A stretch of 64,000 nt of DNA from Pantoea wallisii (GTDB lineage Bacteria > Pseudomonadota > Gammaproteobacteria > Enterobacterales > Enterobacteriaceae): positions 1 through 64,000 of the forward strand of contig NZ_MLFS01000003.1 in NCBI RefSeq assembly GCF_002095485.1, in the 5' to 3' direction. The position numbers and the translations under genes are program-made. Positions 56,508 to 64,000 of the stretch are shown in pieces. Position 1 is the stretch's first letter, and each line of letters opens with the position of its first letter. The notes under the pieces are model-generated. The model saw nothing but the letters and a program-made list of their open reading frames with translations, made no database searches and was not told the DNA's origin.

Positions 56508-57031
56508 ATGAGCGTACTTGAACTGCCGGCGCTGGCCGGGGTGCAGCAGCAGGATTTCCGCAACGCGATGGCCTCACTGGGCGCTGCGGTGAACATCATC
56601 ACCACTGACGGTCCGGCCGGAAGGGCCGGGTTTACGGCCACGGCAGTGTGCAGCGTAACGGATGCGCCGCCCACGCTGCTGGTGTGCCTGAATCGCAACG
56701 CGTCGGTGTGGCCGCTCTTCCGCACAAACGGTGTGCTGTGTGTGAATACGCTCGCCGCCGGTCAGGAGGCGCTGTCCACCCTGTTTGGTGGCAAAACCGC
56801 CATGGACGAACGCTTCGCCGCCGGCGACTGGCACGCCCGTCCCGGCGGCGGGGCGCGCGGCTGGAGGGGGCTCTGGTGGCATTCGACTGCACCATTACAC
56901 AGGTTGTCAGCGCGGGCACGCATGACGTGCTGCTATGTGAAGTCGTTGCGCTGGCGCGCAGCGAGGCACAGCACGGTCTGGCGTGGTTTGACCGCAGCTA
57001 TCACCCGCTGCTGCGGCAGGATGCCCGTTAA
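56508..57031 (+). CDS. rutF: Flavin reductase RutF, frame broken near 56856
   Basis: RutF reduces FMN to supply RutA. The ATG at 56508 follows [25 protein letters not shown] and the flavin reductase core ([38 protein letters not shown]) read well, then the frame is lost. The rest ([20 protein letters not shown] onward, ending LLRQDAR) is open in another frame. Restoring a C in GGGGCGCGCGG (GGGGCGCCGCGG) gives [15 protein letters not shown] and a 174-residue protein. It follows rutD after 16 bp; rutE is absent between them. Confidence 0.93.
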
Positions 57032-57073
57032 CGCCGCAACAGCGGCCCGCTTTCCCCTGCTCTGGAGAAGATA

Positions 57074-58399
57074 ATGGCGAGTTCCTGGTTTCCCCGCTGG
57101 CAGAAAAAGTCAGCAATGAACGATGACGGGCTGATCGCGCCGGACGAAACGCTGCCTGCCGGGCAGACGCTGATTCTTGGCCTGCAACATGCCGTGGCGA
57201 TGTTTGGCGCGACGGTGCTGATGCCGTTACTGATGGGCCTGGACCCTAATCTGGCCATTTTGGTTTCGGGTATAGGTACGCTGCTGTTTTTCATCATCAC
57301 CGGTGGTCGTGTGCCCAGCTATCTTGGCTCCAGCGCGGCCTTTGTCGGCGTGGTCATTGCCGTTACCGGATTTAGCGGACAGGGGCTGAATCCGCACATG
57401 GCGCTGGCGCTTGGCGGCGTAATCGCCTGCGGGGCGCTCTACACGCTGATTGGCCTGATCGTCATAAAAATCGGTACCGGCTGGATAGAGCGACTGATGC
57501 CGCCCGTGGTAACCGGCGCCGTTGTCATGGCGATCGGCCTTAATCTGGCGCCCATCGCCGTGCACAGCGTCTCATCTTCGATGTTTGATAGCTGGATGGC
57601 CGTGGTAACGGTGCTGTGCATTGGATTGGTCGCGGTGTTTACTCATGGACTGCTGCAACGGTTGCTGATTCTGGTCGGGCTGCTGATGGCCTGGGCGATC
57701 TATGCGCTGCTCACTAACGTTATGGGCTTCGGCAAACCGGTGGATTTTAGCGGCGTGGCTGGCGCGGCCTGGTTTGGGCTGCCGCATACCACCGCGCCGG
57801 TGTTTGATGTACAGGCAATGGTGATGATCGCGCCTGTCGCTATCATCCTGGTGGCGGAGAATCTTGGGCACATTAAGGCAGTCGCCGGCATGACCGGGCG
57901 TAACCTCGATCCATGGATGGGCCGCGCGTTTGTCGGGGATGGACTGGCCACCATGCTCTCCGGCACCCTGGGCGGCAGCGGCGTAACCACCTATGCCGAG
58001 AATATCGGCGTAATGGCGGTGACGAAGGTCTACTCAACGCTGGCGTTTGTCGCAGCGGCAATCATCGCGCTGGTACTGGGCTTTTCACCCAAGTTTGGCG
58101 CCTTGATTCATGCCATTCCCGGCCCGGTGATTGGCGGCGCATCGATTGTGGTGTTTGGATTGATTGCGGTAGCGGGCGCGCGTATCTGGCTGCAAAACCA
58201 GGTAGATTTGAGCCAGAACAGCAATCTGATCATGGTCGCCACCACGCTGGTGCTGGGTGCCGGTGATTTTGCCCTGAAGATCGGCAGCTTCACGCTGGGC
58301 GGCATCGGTACGGCAACATTCGGCGCTATCTTTCTGAACGCCCTGCTGCAAAAGCGTCGTGCCGCGCCGGAAAAGCAGGCGGCACGCCAGCACCCTTAA
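57074..58399 (+). CDS. rutG: Pyrimidine permease RutG (NCS2 family)
   Basis: RutG imports uracil and related bases for the Rut pathway. The 441-residue product has the NCS2 family LILGLQHAVAMFGATVLMPL near the N-terminus, PVVTGAVVMAIGLNLAPIAV, VILVAENLGHIKAVAGMTGR and GDGLATMLSGTLGGSGVTTY-A-E-N-I-G, the NCS2 signature, all close to E. coli RutG. GGAG precedes the ATG. It is the last gene of the operon and its stop overlaps the end of the convergent DMT gene. Confidence 0.96.
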   Translation: MASSWFPRWQKKSAMNDDGLIAPDETLPAGQTLILGLQHAVAMFGATVLMPLLMGLDPNLAILVSGIGTLLFFIITGGRVPSYLGSSAAFVGVVIAVTGFSGQGLNPHMALALGGVIACGALYTLIGLIVIKIGTGWIERLMPPVVTGAVVMAIGLNLAPIAVHSVSSSMFDSWMAVVTVLCIGLVAVFTHGLLQRLLILVGLLMAWAIYALLTNVMGFGKPVDFSGVAGAAWFGLPHTTAPVFDVQAMVMIAPVAIILVAENLGHIKAVAGMTGRNLDPWMGRAFVGDGLATMLSGTLGGSGVTTYAENIGVMAVTKVYSTLAFVAAAIIALVLGFSPKFGALIHAIPGPVIGGASIVVFGLIAVAGARIWLQNQVDLSQNSNLIMVATTLVLGAGDFALKIGSFTLGGIGTATFGAIFLNALLQKRRAAPEKQAARQHP

Positions 58400-59310
58400 G
58401 GCTCCTGCGGTGCCTCAACCGGCACCGTTTTTTTACGGCGTAGCCGCAGTTCGCTGACAATCACTCCGCAGACAATCAGCGCCCCGCCCAGCAGAGCCGC
58501 TGCCGGCAAGCGCTCGCCGGCAATGCGCCCCACTACGCCGGCCCATACCGGCTCTCCGGCATAGATAACCGTGGCGCGCGTAGGCGACACGCTGCGTTGT
58601 GCCCAGTTCATGGTGACCTGAATCAGGGCGCTGGCCGCCCCTAAGCCTAACGCGCTGAAGAGCAGCGGCGCTGACATGGCTGGCAGTGACTCCCCGTTCG
58701 GGATCATCAACAGAAACGCACAGAGGGATGCCACCATCAGCTGAATCAGCGTTACCCGGCGCACATCGACCTGCCCGGCATAGCGGCTGATCAGGATAAT
58801 CTCTGCCGCAATCGCCAATGTACTCAGCAGCGTGGCAATCTCTCCGGCATTGAGCGTCAGGTTGCCGTCCTGCGGGCCCGCCACCAGCACCAGACCAATA
58901 AACGCCAGCGTGATGCCAATCCAGGCCATCAGGCCAGGCGGACGGCGCAGAAACAGCCACTGCAGCAGCGGCACAACCGGCACATACAGCGCAGTTAAAA
59001 ATGCCGACTGGCTGCTGGAGATGGTTTGCATGCCCCAGGTCTGCAGGCCATAACCGCCGGCGATGGCGAGGCCAATCAGCACGCCAGCTTTTATCTCCAG
59101 CCGGGTCACCTGGCGCAGATAGCGGCGGAAGAACACGGCCAGCAGCAGTGAGGCCGCAGCAAAGCGCAAGCCCACAAAAAAGAAGGGGCCTGAGTGTGCC
59201 ATTGCCCGGTGCACCACCAGGAACGTGCCACCCCACACCATGGTAATAAAGATAAGCACCAGCTCCTGCCGGGTAATACGCAGGCTGAGACGAGAAGTAG
59301 AAGCGGACAT
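58396..59310 (-). CDS. EamA/DMT-family exporter
   Basis: This is a 10-helix drug/metabolite transporter with two EamA repeats. From the ATG at 59310 the 304-residue protein starts MSASTSRLSLRITRQELVLI, then has FITMVWGGTFLVVHRAMAHS and GPFFFVGLRFAAASLLLAVF (repeat 1) and GEIATLLSTLAIAAEIILIS with ATVIYAGEPVWAGVVGRIAG (repeat 2), then a basic tail (RLRRKKTVPVE). Substrate unknown. A long in-frame extension to 59571 reads through the ymdF gene region and is rejected. Confidence 0.9.
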   Translation of the reverse strand: MSASTSRLSLRITRQELVLIFITMVWGGTFLVVHRAMAHSGPFFFVGLRFAAASLLLAVFFRRYLRQVTRLEIKAGVLIGLAIAGGYGLQTWGMQTISSSQSAFLTALYVPVVPLLQWLFLRRPPGLMAWIGITLAFIGLVLVAGPQDGNLTLNAGEIATLLSTLAIAAEIILISRYAGQVDVRRVTLIQLMVASLCAFLLMIPNGESLPAMSAPLLFSALGLGAASALIQVTMNWAQRSVSPTRATVIYAGEPVWAGVVGRIAGERLPAAALLGGALIVCGVIVSELRLRRKKTVPVEAPQEP

Positions 59311-59367
59311 AACGCACCAGATTAGATAACCGGCGGCTATTTTTGCTGATCGGGGACGGATAATGCA

Positions 59368-59402
59368 ATGTTTGTTACCGCCGGGCATGCCCGGCGGCGG
59401 GG
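59368..59402. terminator. Palindrome between ymdF and the DMT gene
   Basis: CCGCCGGGCATGCCCGGCGG is a perfect 20-bp palindrome 20-50 bp from the ymdF stop. Neither side has a clear T tract, so termination is likely but not certain. Confidence 0.5.
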
Positions 59403-59419
59403 AGCAATCGGGGACAGCG

Positions 59420-59584
59420 TTACTTCTTGCTGCGACTGCGTCCCCCTTTTTCACCTGCTGCGGCAGCGCGTTGCGGATCGTTCCTGAAATTACCGCCGCT
59501 GTTTTTACCGCCTTTCCGGCCCGCTTCTGCCGCCCTTTCACGATCCTCGGCAAAATTGCCTGATCCTCCACGATGTTGAGCCAT
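59420..59584 (-). CDS. ymdF: KGG-repeat general stress protein YmdF (con-10 family)
   Basis: YmdF is a small hydrophilic stress-induced protein with KGG repeats, like YciG and con-10. From the second of two ATGs (59584, GGAGG at 5 bp) it reads MAQHRGGSGNFAEDRERAAE, AGRKGGKNSGGNFRNDPQRA and AAAGEKGGRSRSKK: two A-x-x-A-G-x-K-G-G repeats in 54 residues. In E. coli ymdF lies between rutG and wrbA, as here, which supports the name. Confidence 0.92.
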   Translation of the reverse strand: MAQHRGGSGNFAEDRERAAEAGRKGGKNSGGNFRNDPQRAAAAGEKGGRSRSKK

Positions 59585-59850
59585 CATTTCCTCCAGGGAG
59601 TTAGTCTCTGTGGGATGGGCTTTTCACTCAGGTTAGGTGAAAAGCAGGAGGCGTACGTTCACGCCACCAGGTTAAAGAGTAGCCAGGAGAGACGATCTTC
59701 TACCGCGTGTTCATACTTTGAAACACATATCCCGCTGCTTTACATGCGCATTTCCACATAAAGCACCAGTTTACAGAGGGTTATCGGCATATAAACCGCA
59801 GCGGTGGTGCTGATTGGTCAGCCACTGTCCAGCACCTTGCGCAGCCTCTT

Positions 59851-59858
59851 CTATACTT
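59851..59858 (+). promoter_or_regulatory. Sigma-S-type -10 element of wrbA
   Basis: CTATACTT matches the core of the sigma-S -10 consensus (CTATACTT) and lies 35 bp before the wrbA start. E. coli wrbA is RpoS-dependent. The rest of the 308-bp ymdF-wrbA interval holds no gene I can support. Confidence 0.65.
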
Positions 59859-59892
59859 CCTTCTACTCACCACACCCAACAGGATGGAAGCA

Positions 59893-60492
59893 ATGGCAAA
59901 AATTCTGGTGCTTTACTATTCGATGTACGGCCATATTGAAACCATGGCGCAGGCTGTCGCGGAGGGCGCTAAAGGCGTGGACGGCGCAGAGGTGACTATT
60001 CTGCGCGTGCCCGAGAGCATGGACCCCGAGCGCTTTGCACAGGTGGGCGGCAAGGTAAATCAGACGGCTGCGGAAGCGACGCCTGATGTATTGCCGCAGT
60101 ATGACGCCATTATCGTGGGCACGCCGACGCGCTTTGGCAACATGTCCGGACAGATGCGTAACTTCTGGGATCGCACCGGCGGACTGTGGGCATCCGGTGC
60201 GCTGTACGGCAAGATTGCCAGCGTTTTTGCCTCCACCGGGACCGGTGGTGGTCAGGAGCAGACCATAACCTCGGTGTGGACCACCCTTGCGCATCACGGC
60301 ATGGTGATTGTGCCGATTGGTTATGGCACCAAAGAACTTTTTGATATTTCTCAGGTGCGCGGCGGTACGCCTTACGGCGCAACCACGCTCGCCGGCGGCG
60401 ATGGCTCACGCCAGCCGTCAGCTGAAGAGCTGGAGATTGCCCGTTATCAGGGCCGATACGTCGCCGGACTGGCGGTAAAACTGAAAGGATAA
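59893..60492 (+). CDS. wrbA: NAD(P)H:quinone oxidoreductase WrbA
   Basis: WrbA is a flavodoxin-like FMN protein that reduces quinones to quinols. From the ATG at 59893 (GGAAG-like site; an ATG 9 bp upstream is possible) the 199-residue product starts [20 protein letters not shown] with the FMN phosphate loop. It has [20 protein letters not shown] and [20 protein letters not shown], all as in E. coli. yccJ follows after 18 bp in one operon. Confidence 0.97.
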   Translation: MAKILVLYYSMYGHIETMAQAVAEGAKGVDGAEVTILRVPESMDPERFAQVGGKVNQTAAEATPDVLPQYDAIIVGTPTRFGNMSGQMRNFWDRTGGLWASGALYGKIASVFASTGTGGGQEQTITSVWTTLAHHGMVIVPIGYGTKELFDISQVRGGTPYGATTLAGGDGSRQPSAEELEIARYQGRYVAGLAVKLKG

Positions 60493-60510
60493 CCCCAACA
60501 GGAGACAGGT

Positions 60511-60741
60511 ATGACGACAGAACAGTCTAAAGCACATCATGTGGGCGAATGGGCCACCCTGCGCCACACCTCACGCGAAATTGCCGAGGCCATTTTTGAA
60601 GTTGCGAATTACGATGAGCGCCTGGCCGAGGAGATCTGGCGGCAGCAAGGCAGTGACGATGTATTACTCCGCGCCTTTGAAAAGACCGATCAGGATGTCC
60701 TGACGTGGGATGATAAGACCGTCGAACGCAAAAACGTGTAA
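60511..60741 (+). CDS. yccJ: YccJ family protein
   Basis: YccJ is a small soluble protein of unknown function, cotranscribed with wrbA and controlled with it in E. coli. The 76-residue product has [20 protein letters not shown] and [20 protein letters not shown] followed by [13 protein letters not shown], the family pattern. GGAGACAGGT lies before the ATG. Confidence 0.95.
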   Translation: MTTEQSKAHHVGEWATLRHTSREIAEAIFEVANYDERLAEEIWRQQGSDDVLLRAFEKTDQDVLTWDDKTVERKNV

Positions 60742-60795
60742 TCCGCAGGCGGGCCCGTCCCGCCTTGTTTTTCAGGAGTGACCAGGGAGGCTTGT

Positions 60796-62169
60796 ATGTC
60801 CGCCTATCAAAGTATCAACCCCGCTAATAATCAACTGCTAAAAGAGTGGCCCGCACACGATGATGCCTATGCGCAGCAGGCGCTGCACACTGCTGATGCG
60901 CTGTACCACTCTGCATGGAGCAAAGGAGATATTCAGCCGCGCCTGCAGGTGCTGCATCGGCTGGCGGATTTGATCGATCAGCGTGCTGAAGAGCTGGCAA
61001 CCATAGCCAGTAAAGAGATGGGTAAACTGATTGGGCAAAGCCGTGGTGAAGTGAAAATCTGCGCCAGTATTGCGCGCTACTATGCCGAACACGCTGCGAC
61101 CTTTTTACAGGCACAGCCTTACCCGAGTGAAGTGGGTGATGCGTGGCTGGAGTACCATCCGATTGGCGTGATTGTAGCGGTTGAACCGTGGAACTTCCCC
61201 TATTATCAGCTGATGCGCGTTCTGGCGCCGAATCTGGCGCTGGGCAACCCGGTGCTGGCGAAGCACGCAAACATCGTGCCGCACTGTGCCGATGTGTTTG
61301 AAAAGCTGGTGCTGGAAGCCGGCGCGCCGCAGGGTGCCTGGACCAATCTGTTTATCTCCAGTGAGCAGGTTGCGGATCTCATCGCCGACTCACGCGTTCA
61401 GGGTGTTGCCCTGACCGGCTCAGAGCGCGCAGGTAGCGCTGTGGCAGAACAGGCGGGTAAGCATCTGAAAAAATCGACGCTGGAGCTGGGCGGTAACGAT
61501 GTGTTCGTGGTGCTGGATGACGCAGACATCGACGAAGCCGTACGCCAGGGTGCACAGGGGCGTCTGAGCAACTGTGGCCAGGTGTGCACCGCCGCGAAGC
61601 GCTTTATCCTGCATGAGAAGATTGCCGATCAGTTTATGGCGAAATTCAGCGCAGCGATGCAGTCCGCGATACCGGGCGATCCGCTTGATGAAAAAACCAC
61701 CCTGGGGCCGCTATCATCCAAAGATGCGCGTGACCGCCTGGCAAAACAGGTTGATGACGCAGTGCAGCACGGTGCAAATCTGGTATTTGGCGGTAAAGTG
61801 ATTGAGGGCGTTGGCTGCTATTACCAGCCCACGGTCCTTACCGGATTGACGCCCGAGAACCCGGCTTACTATCAGGAGTTTTTCGGGCCGGTGGCGCAGG
61901 TGTACGTTGTGGCGGACGATCGCGCCGCGATCGCGCTGGCGAACGACTCCCACTATGGCCTTGGCGGCTCAGTCTGGACCCGCGATATCACACGCGGCCG
62001 CAACATGGCTTCGCAGATTGAGACCGGTATGGTGTTTATCAATTCACAGAGCGATACCGCAGCCGAGCTGCCGTTTGGCGGCGTGAAGCGCTCTGGCTAC
62101 GGTCGGGAGCTGTCCGATCTCGGTCTGAAAGAGTTTGCCAACCAGAAACTGGTGGTTGTCGCCGGTTAA
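60796..62169 (+). CDS. Succinate-semialdehyde dehydrogenase-type enzyme (Sad/GabD family)
   Basis: This is an NAD(P)-dependent aldehyde dehydrogenase. From the ATG at 60796 (GGGAGG upstream) the 457-residue protein has the cofactor loop VAVEPWNFPYYQLMRVLAPN (about residue 133) and GSERAGSAVAEQAGKHLKKS. The catalytic Glu is in STLELGGNDVFVVLDDADID, and the catalytic Cys is in SNCGQVCTAAKRFI (about residue 262). The NCGQVC-x-A-x-x-R wording and length match the succinate semialdehyde dehydrogenase Sad/GabD2 branch. It follows yccJ in the same direction; its substrate is inferred. Confidence 0.88.
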   Translation: MSAYQSINPANNQLLKEWPAHDDAYAQQALHTADALYHSAWSKGDIQPRLQVLHRLADLIDQRAEELATIASKEMGKLIGQSRGEVKICASIARYYAEHAATFLQAQPYPSEVGDAWLEYHPIGVIVAVEPWNFPYYQLMRVLAPNLALGNPVLAKHANIVPHCADVFEKLVLEAGAPQGAWTNLFISSEQVADLIADSRVQGVALTGSERAGSAVAEQAGKHLKKSTLELGGNDVFVVLDDADIDEAVRQGAQGRLSNCGQVCTAAKRFILHEKIADQFMAKFSAAMQSAIPGDPLDEKTTLGPLSSKDARDRLAKQVDDAVQHGANLVFGGKVIEGVGCYYQPTVLTGLTPENPAYYQEFFGPVAQVYVVADDRAAIALANDSHYGLGGSVWTRDITRGRNMASQIETGMVFINSQSDTAAELPFGGVKRSGYGRELSDLGLKEFANQKLVVVAG

Positions 62170-62174
62170 ACCAC

Positions 62175-62203
62175 ACAAAAAACCCCGCCGCGGCGGGGTT
62201 TTT
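62175..62203. terminator. Bidirectional terminator between the sad-type gene and agp
   Basis: AACCCCGCCGCGGCGGGGTT is a perfect palindrome flanked by A and T tracts, between two convergent genes. Confidence 0.92.
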
Positions 62204-62218
62204 ACATGGCGCTGTCGC

Positions 62219-63835
62219 TTAGTTACTGGCGGCAACTGGCTGCTGGGCCGGTTTGGCTTCAGCCTGTGACTTCTCTGGCACCGCATCCGCCTGAGCTTTC
62301 TGTGCCGCAGAGGCATCGGCTTTCGCCTTCTCTTCAGCCGCTTTCTGCGCAGCGGCCTTCTCTGCTTTAGCTTTATCGTCAGCGGCTTTAGCAGCTTTTG
62401 CTTTATCCTCGGCGGCTTTATCTGCTGCGGCTTTGTCAGCAGCCGCTTTGTCAGCAGCCGCTTTGTCCGCGGCGGCTTTGTCGCTGTTCGCGCTCTCTGC
62501 CGCCGGGCGATCGCTCTTCTCCGGCGTCTGCTCTGCTGGGGCGGCAGCCGGTGCTGGCTGTGCCGCAGGTGCCGCTGGCTGCAGTGGCGTGCCCTGCAAC
62601 GCCGTGTTCAGCGCAGCGGTAAACTGATCCCAGCTGCAATAGCCGTTCGCATCGGTATCGCAACCGGCCAGCTGCAGCGTTACGCGCTTCGGCGGATTTT
62701 TCAGGCTCAGCACATCAGCGTTACGCAGCTGATCGGCCGTCTGATAGACGTATTCCACTTTCAGCAGATCTTTATTGTTTTTCGCATCGTGCCAGCGCTC
62801 AAACACCACCTGACCACCGATAGGCGTTTTCTCATCGTTGCCCGGCAGTTCATAAGGTTTCACCTGAAGCGCGCTGAGCAGTGAAGCGATGTTGGAGTCG
62901 TGACCCACCATCAGCGTCACTTTTGGCGCACTGGCTTTGTCCTGATCGACTAACTGGCTGCGGATATAATCCACCAGCGGAGCCGCGACTTCACGCGAGA
63001 CGGTCGGTGAGGTGAACAGTGCATCCTGATAGCCGTTTTTGATAGCGGCCAGCTCTTTCCACTGCTCCGGGGTTTTGATCTGGCCCCAGGCAACCTGATC
63101 CGCCGGGAAACCTTCGTAATATTGCAGCGTAAAGGCATCCACCAGCGAATTACCAATCTTCAGCGGGCCGTTTACGCCAGGCTCTTTGCCGTTTTCAGCA
63201 GTAAAGGTGTTATCGCTGCTGCTGAGGTCGCACTGCTTTTTACCGTTGCAGGCCGGTGAAGCTTTGTAATCAACAATCTTTTCCAGGCGCTGCAGCGCCG
63301 GCTTCAGCGCCAGTTTCTCATTGGCAGCCGTCATTGCCGCCAGCGCCTTTTTGTTGAACGCTTCACTGTCATCGGTAATGACCGGGTTAAAGATGGGATC
63401 CATCGTGCCCATCGCATCCTGATGGGTTACCGCAACGTCGCAGCCCGGGAAGGCGCCGGTGACAAAGTACTGCGCGGTGGCCACGGTACGTTGCAGGCTG
63501 TTGGCGTAGACAAAGATGTTACTGCTATCCGGACAGGTCCCTTTCTCTACCAGGCCCTGCTGTGCCAGCCACTGACGGGTATAGTTACCCATATAGACTT
63601 CCAGCACGCCGCCTTTGGTGGTCAGCTCGCCACCGGCTACATCCCACTGCGGCCAGCTCTTCTTCGTGGATTGCTCCAGCACGCTGCCATTGTTAGCCAG
63701 CGGCGCACGCAGATTGTGACGACTCAGCATCAGTACCTGCTGAAGTTGCATATCCCCATCCGCAGCGTAAGCGGTCATGCCCACCGGAAGCGCCGCGATA
63801 ACTGACAACGCGCAAAGACTCAGTTTCTTGATCAT
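62219..63835 (-). CDS. agp: Glucose-1-phosphatase Agp with a long Ala/Lys/Asp repeat tail
   Basis: Agp is a periplasmic histidine acid phosphatase acting on glucose-1-phosphate and, in relatives, phytate. From the ATG at 63835 ([20 protein letters not shown], signal peptide ending in AYA) the catalytic domain has the RHN motif in [20 protein letters not shown] and the distal [13 protein letters not shown], with Cys residues as in E. coli (413 residues). This product has 538 residues. After ALNTALQGT comes a Pro/Ala linker and then about 70 residues of DKAAA-type repeats, as in TolA domain II, ending [15 protein letters not shown]. The tail is not frame-shifted and has normal codons. No TonB-like or LPxTG end is seen. 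Confidence 0.95.
   Translation of the reverse strand: MIKKLSLCALSVIAALPVGMTAYAADGDMQLQQVLMLSRHNLRAPLANNGSVLEQSTKKSWPQWDVAGGELTTKGGVLEVYMGNYTRQWLAQQGLVEKGTCPDSSNIFVYANSLQRTVATAQYFVTGAFPGCDVAVTHQDAMGTMDPIFNPVITDDSEAFNKKALAAMTAANEKLALKPALQRLEKIVDYKASPACNGKKQCDLSSSDNTFTAENGKEPGVNGPLKIGNSLVDAFTLQYYEGFPADQVAWGQIKTPEQWKELAAIKNGYQDALFTSPTVSREVAAPLVDYIRSQLVDQDKASAPKVTLMVGHDSNIASLLSALQVKPYELPGNDEKTPIGGQVVFERWHDAKNNKDLLKVEYVYQTADQLRNADVLSLKNPPKRVTLQLAGCDTDANGYCSWDQFTAALNTALQGTPLQPAAPAAQPAPAAAPAEQTPEKSDRPAAESANSDKAAADKAAADKAAADKAAADKAAEDKAKAAKAADDKAKAEKAAAQKAAEEKAKADASAAQKAQADAVPEKSQAEAKPAQQPVAASN
62398..62485. repeat. Tandem 15-bp repeats coding DKAAA in the agp tail
   Basis: On the given strand GCTTTGTCAGCAGCC and close variants follow one another about five times. 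On the coding strand each unit encodes Asp-Lys-Ala-Ala-Ala. Two neighbouring units are identical, so the number of copies could change by slippage. Confidence 0.85.
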
Positions 63836-64000
63836 TGTGCCTATTCCATAATTCATCAGTGAAACACTCTGGCTTTCAAACGATTAGCCGGCCAAAGAGC
63901 GAATTACCGCACAGTGTAACTCAGCTTGCATCGGAAAATCGCCAGATGTTTGCAAAAACCGTGACTGGACTATAGCAGCAAACGCGTCTGCCGTTAGGTG
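63836..64000. other. agp upstream region to the window end
   Basis: The last 165 bp are upstream of agp and hold no gene. AGGCACA before the ATG is the only ribosome-site-like run. Confidence 0.5.

Noticed and set aside
58396-59571. DMT exporter with an 87-residue N-terminal extension
   Set aside because: The extension reads through the ymdF gene and lacks a ribosome site; the normal family start is at 59310.
62398-62485. Possible CRISPR array or intergenic satellite
   Set aside because: The 15-bp units are contiguous, without spacers, and lie in frame inside agp.

Overview
The window is chromosomal DNA of an enterobacterium, most probably Erwiniaceae and close to Pantoea. Gene content and order follow the E. 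coli 23-24 min region (flg, murJ, mviM, yceH, rimJ, mdtH, grxB, yceB, pyrC, dinI, bssS, solA, yceJI, trhO, lpxL, msyB, yceK, opgHG, opgC, clsC), then the rut/ymdF/wrbA/yccJ/agp block and the uvrY/uvrC/pgsA/tRNA/sdiA block. These E. coli blocks are rearranged, and Pantoea/Erwinia-type genes lie between them. No prophage, insertion sequence or CRISPR array was seen. Layout: 1-5000 flagellar rod/hook genes (flgF partial, E, D, C, B leftward; flgA, M, N rightward). 5095-8916 murJ, mviM, yceH, rimJ (leftward). 9160-21100 conserved housekeeping and stress genes, including an SOS-controlled dinI and a PurR-type pyrC promoter. 21291-28282 osmoregulated periplasmic glucan synthesis (opgH, opgG, opgC) and the cardiolipin synthase clsC. 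28437-37749 accessory genes: a GH1-like protein, two tiny membrane proteins, a Fur-box-linked TonB receptor, a marR/MFS/HlyD/OM-factor efflux operon and an AriR-like connector. 37904-42053 a SulP transporter, the rclA/rclR reactive-chlorine pair and a small lipoprotein. 42162-47851 tRNA-Leu/Cys/Gly, pgsA, uvrC, uvrY, yecF, an AHL synthase and its receptor sdiA. 48418-52506 miscellaneous membrane and transport genes. 52528-58399 rutR and rutABCDFG (no rutE) with a sigma-54 promoter. 58396-64000 a DMT exporter, ymdF, wrbA, yccJ, a sad-type dehydrogenase and agp with an unusual repetitive tail. Two points stand out. First, a luxI-family synthase gene sits between yecF and sdiA, the place where E. 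coli has nothing. A 20-bp lux-box palindrome lies between it and sdiA, so SdiA, a solo receptor in E. coli, probably has a cognate synthase here. Second, eight conserved genes (flgM, murJ, rimJ, mdtH, opgG, rclA, cycA, rutF) are each split by a small loss of G/C bases, and murJ is essential in related bacteria. In every case restoring the base(s) gives a protein of normal length. The most economical reading is recurrent under-calling of G/C in a draft assembly, not eight true pseudogenes. Those genes are therefore listed once, over their full span, and flagged. All identifications rest on remembered family sequences and visible motifs. No database search was run.
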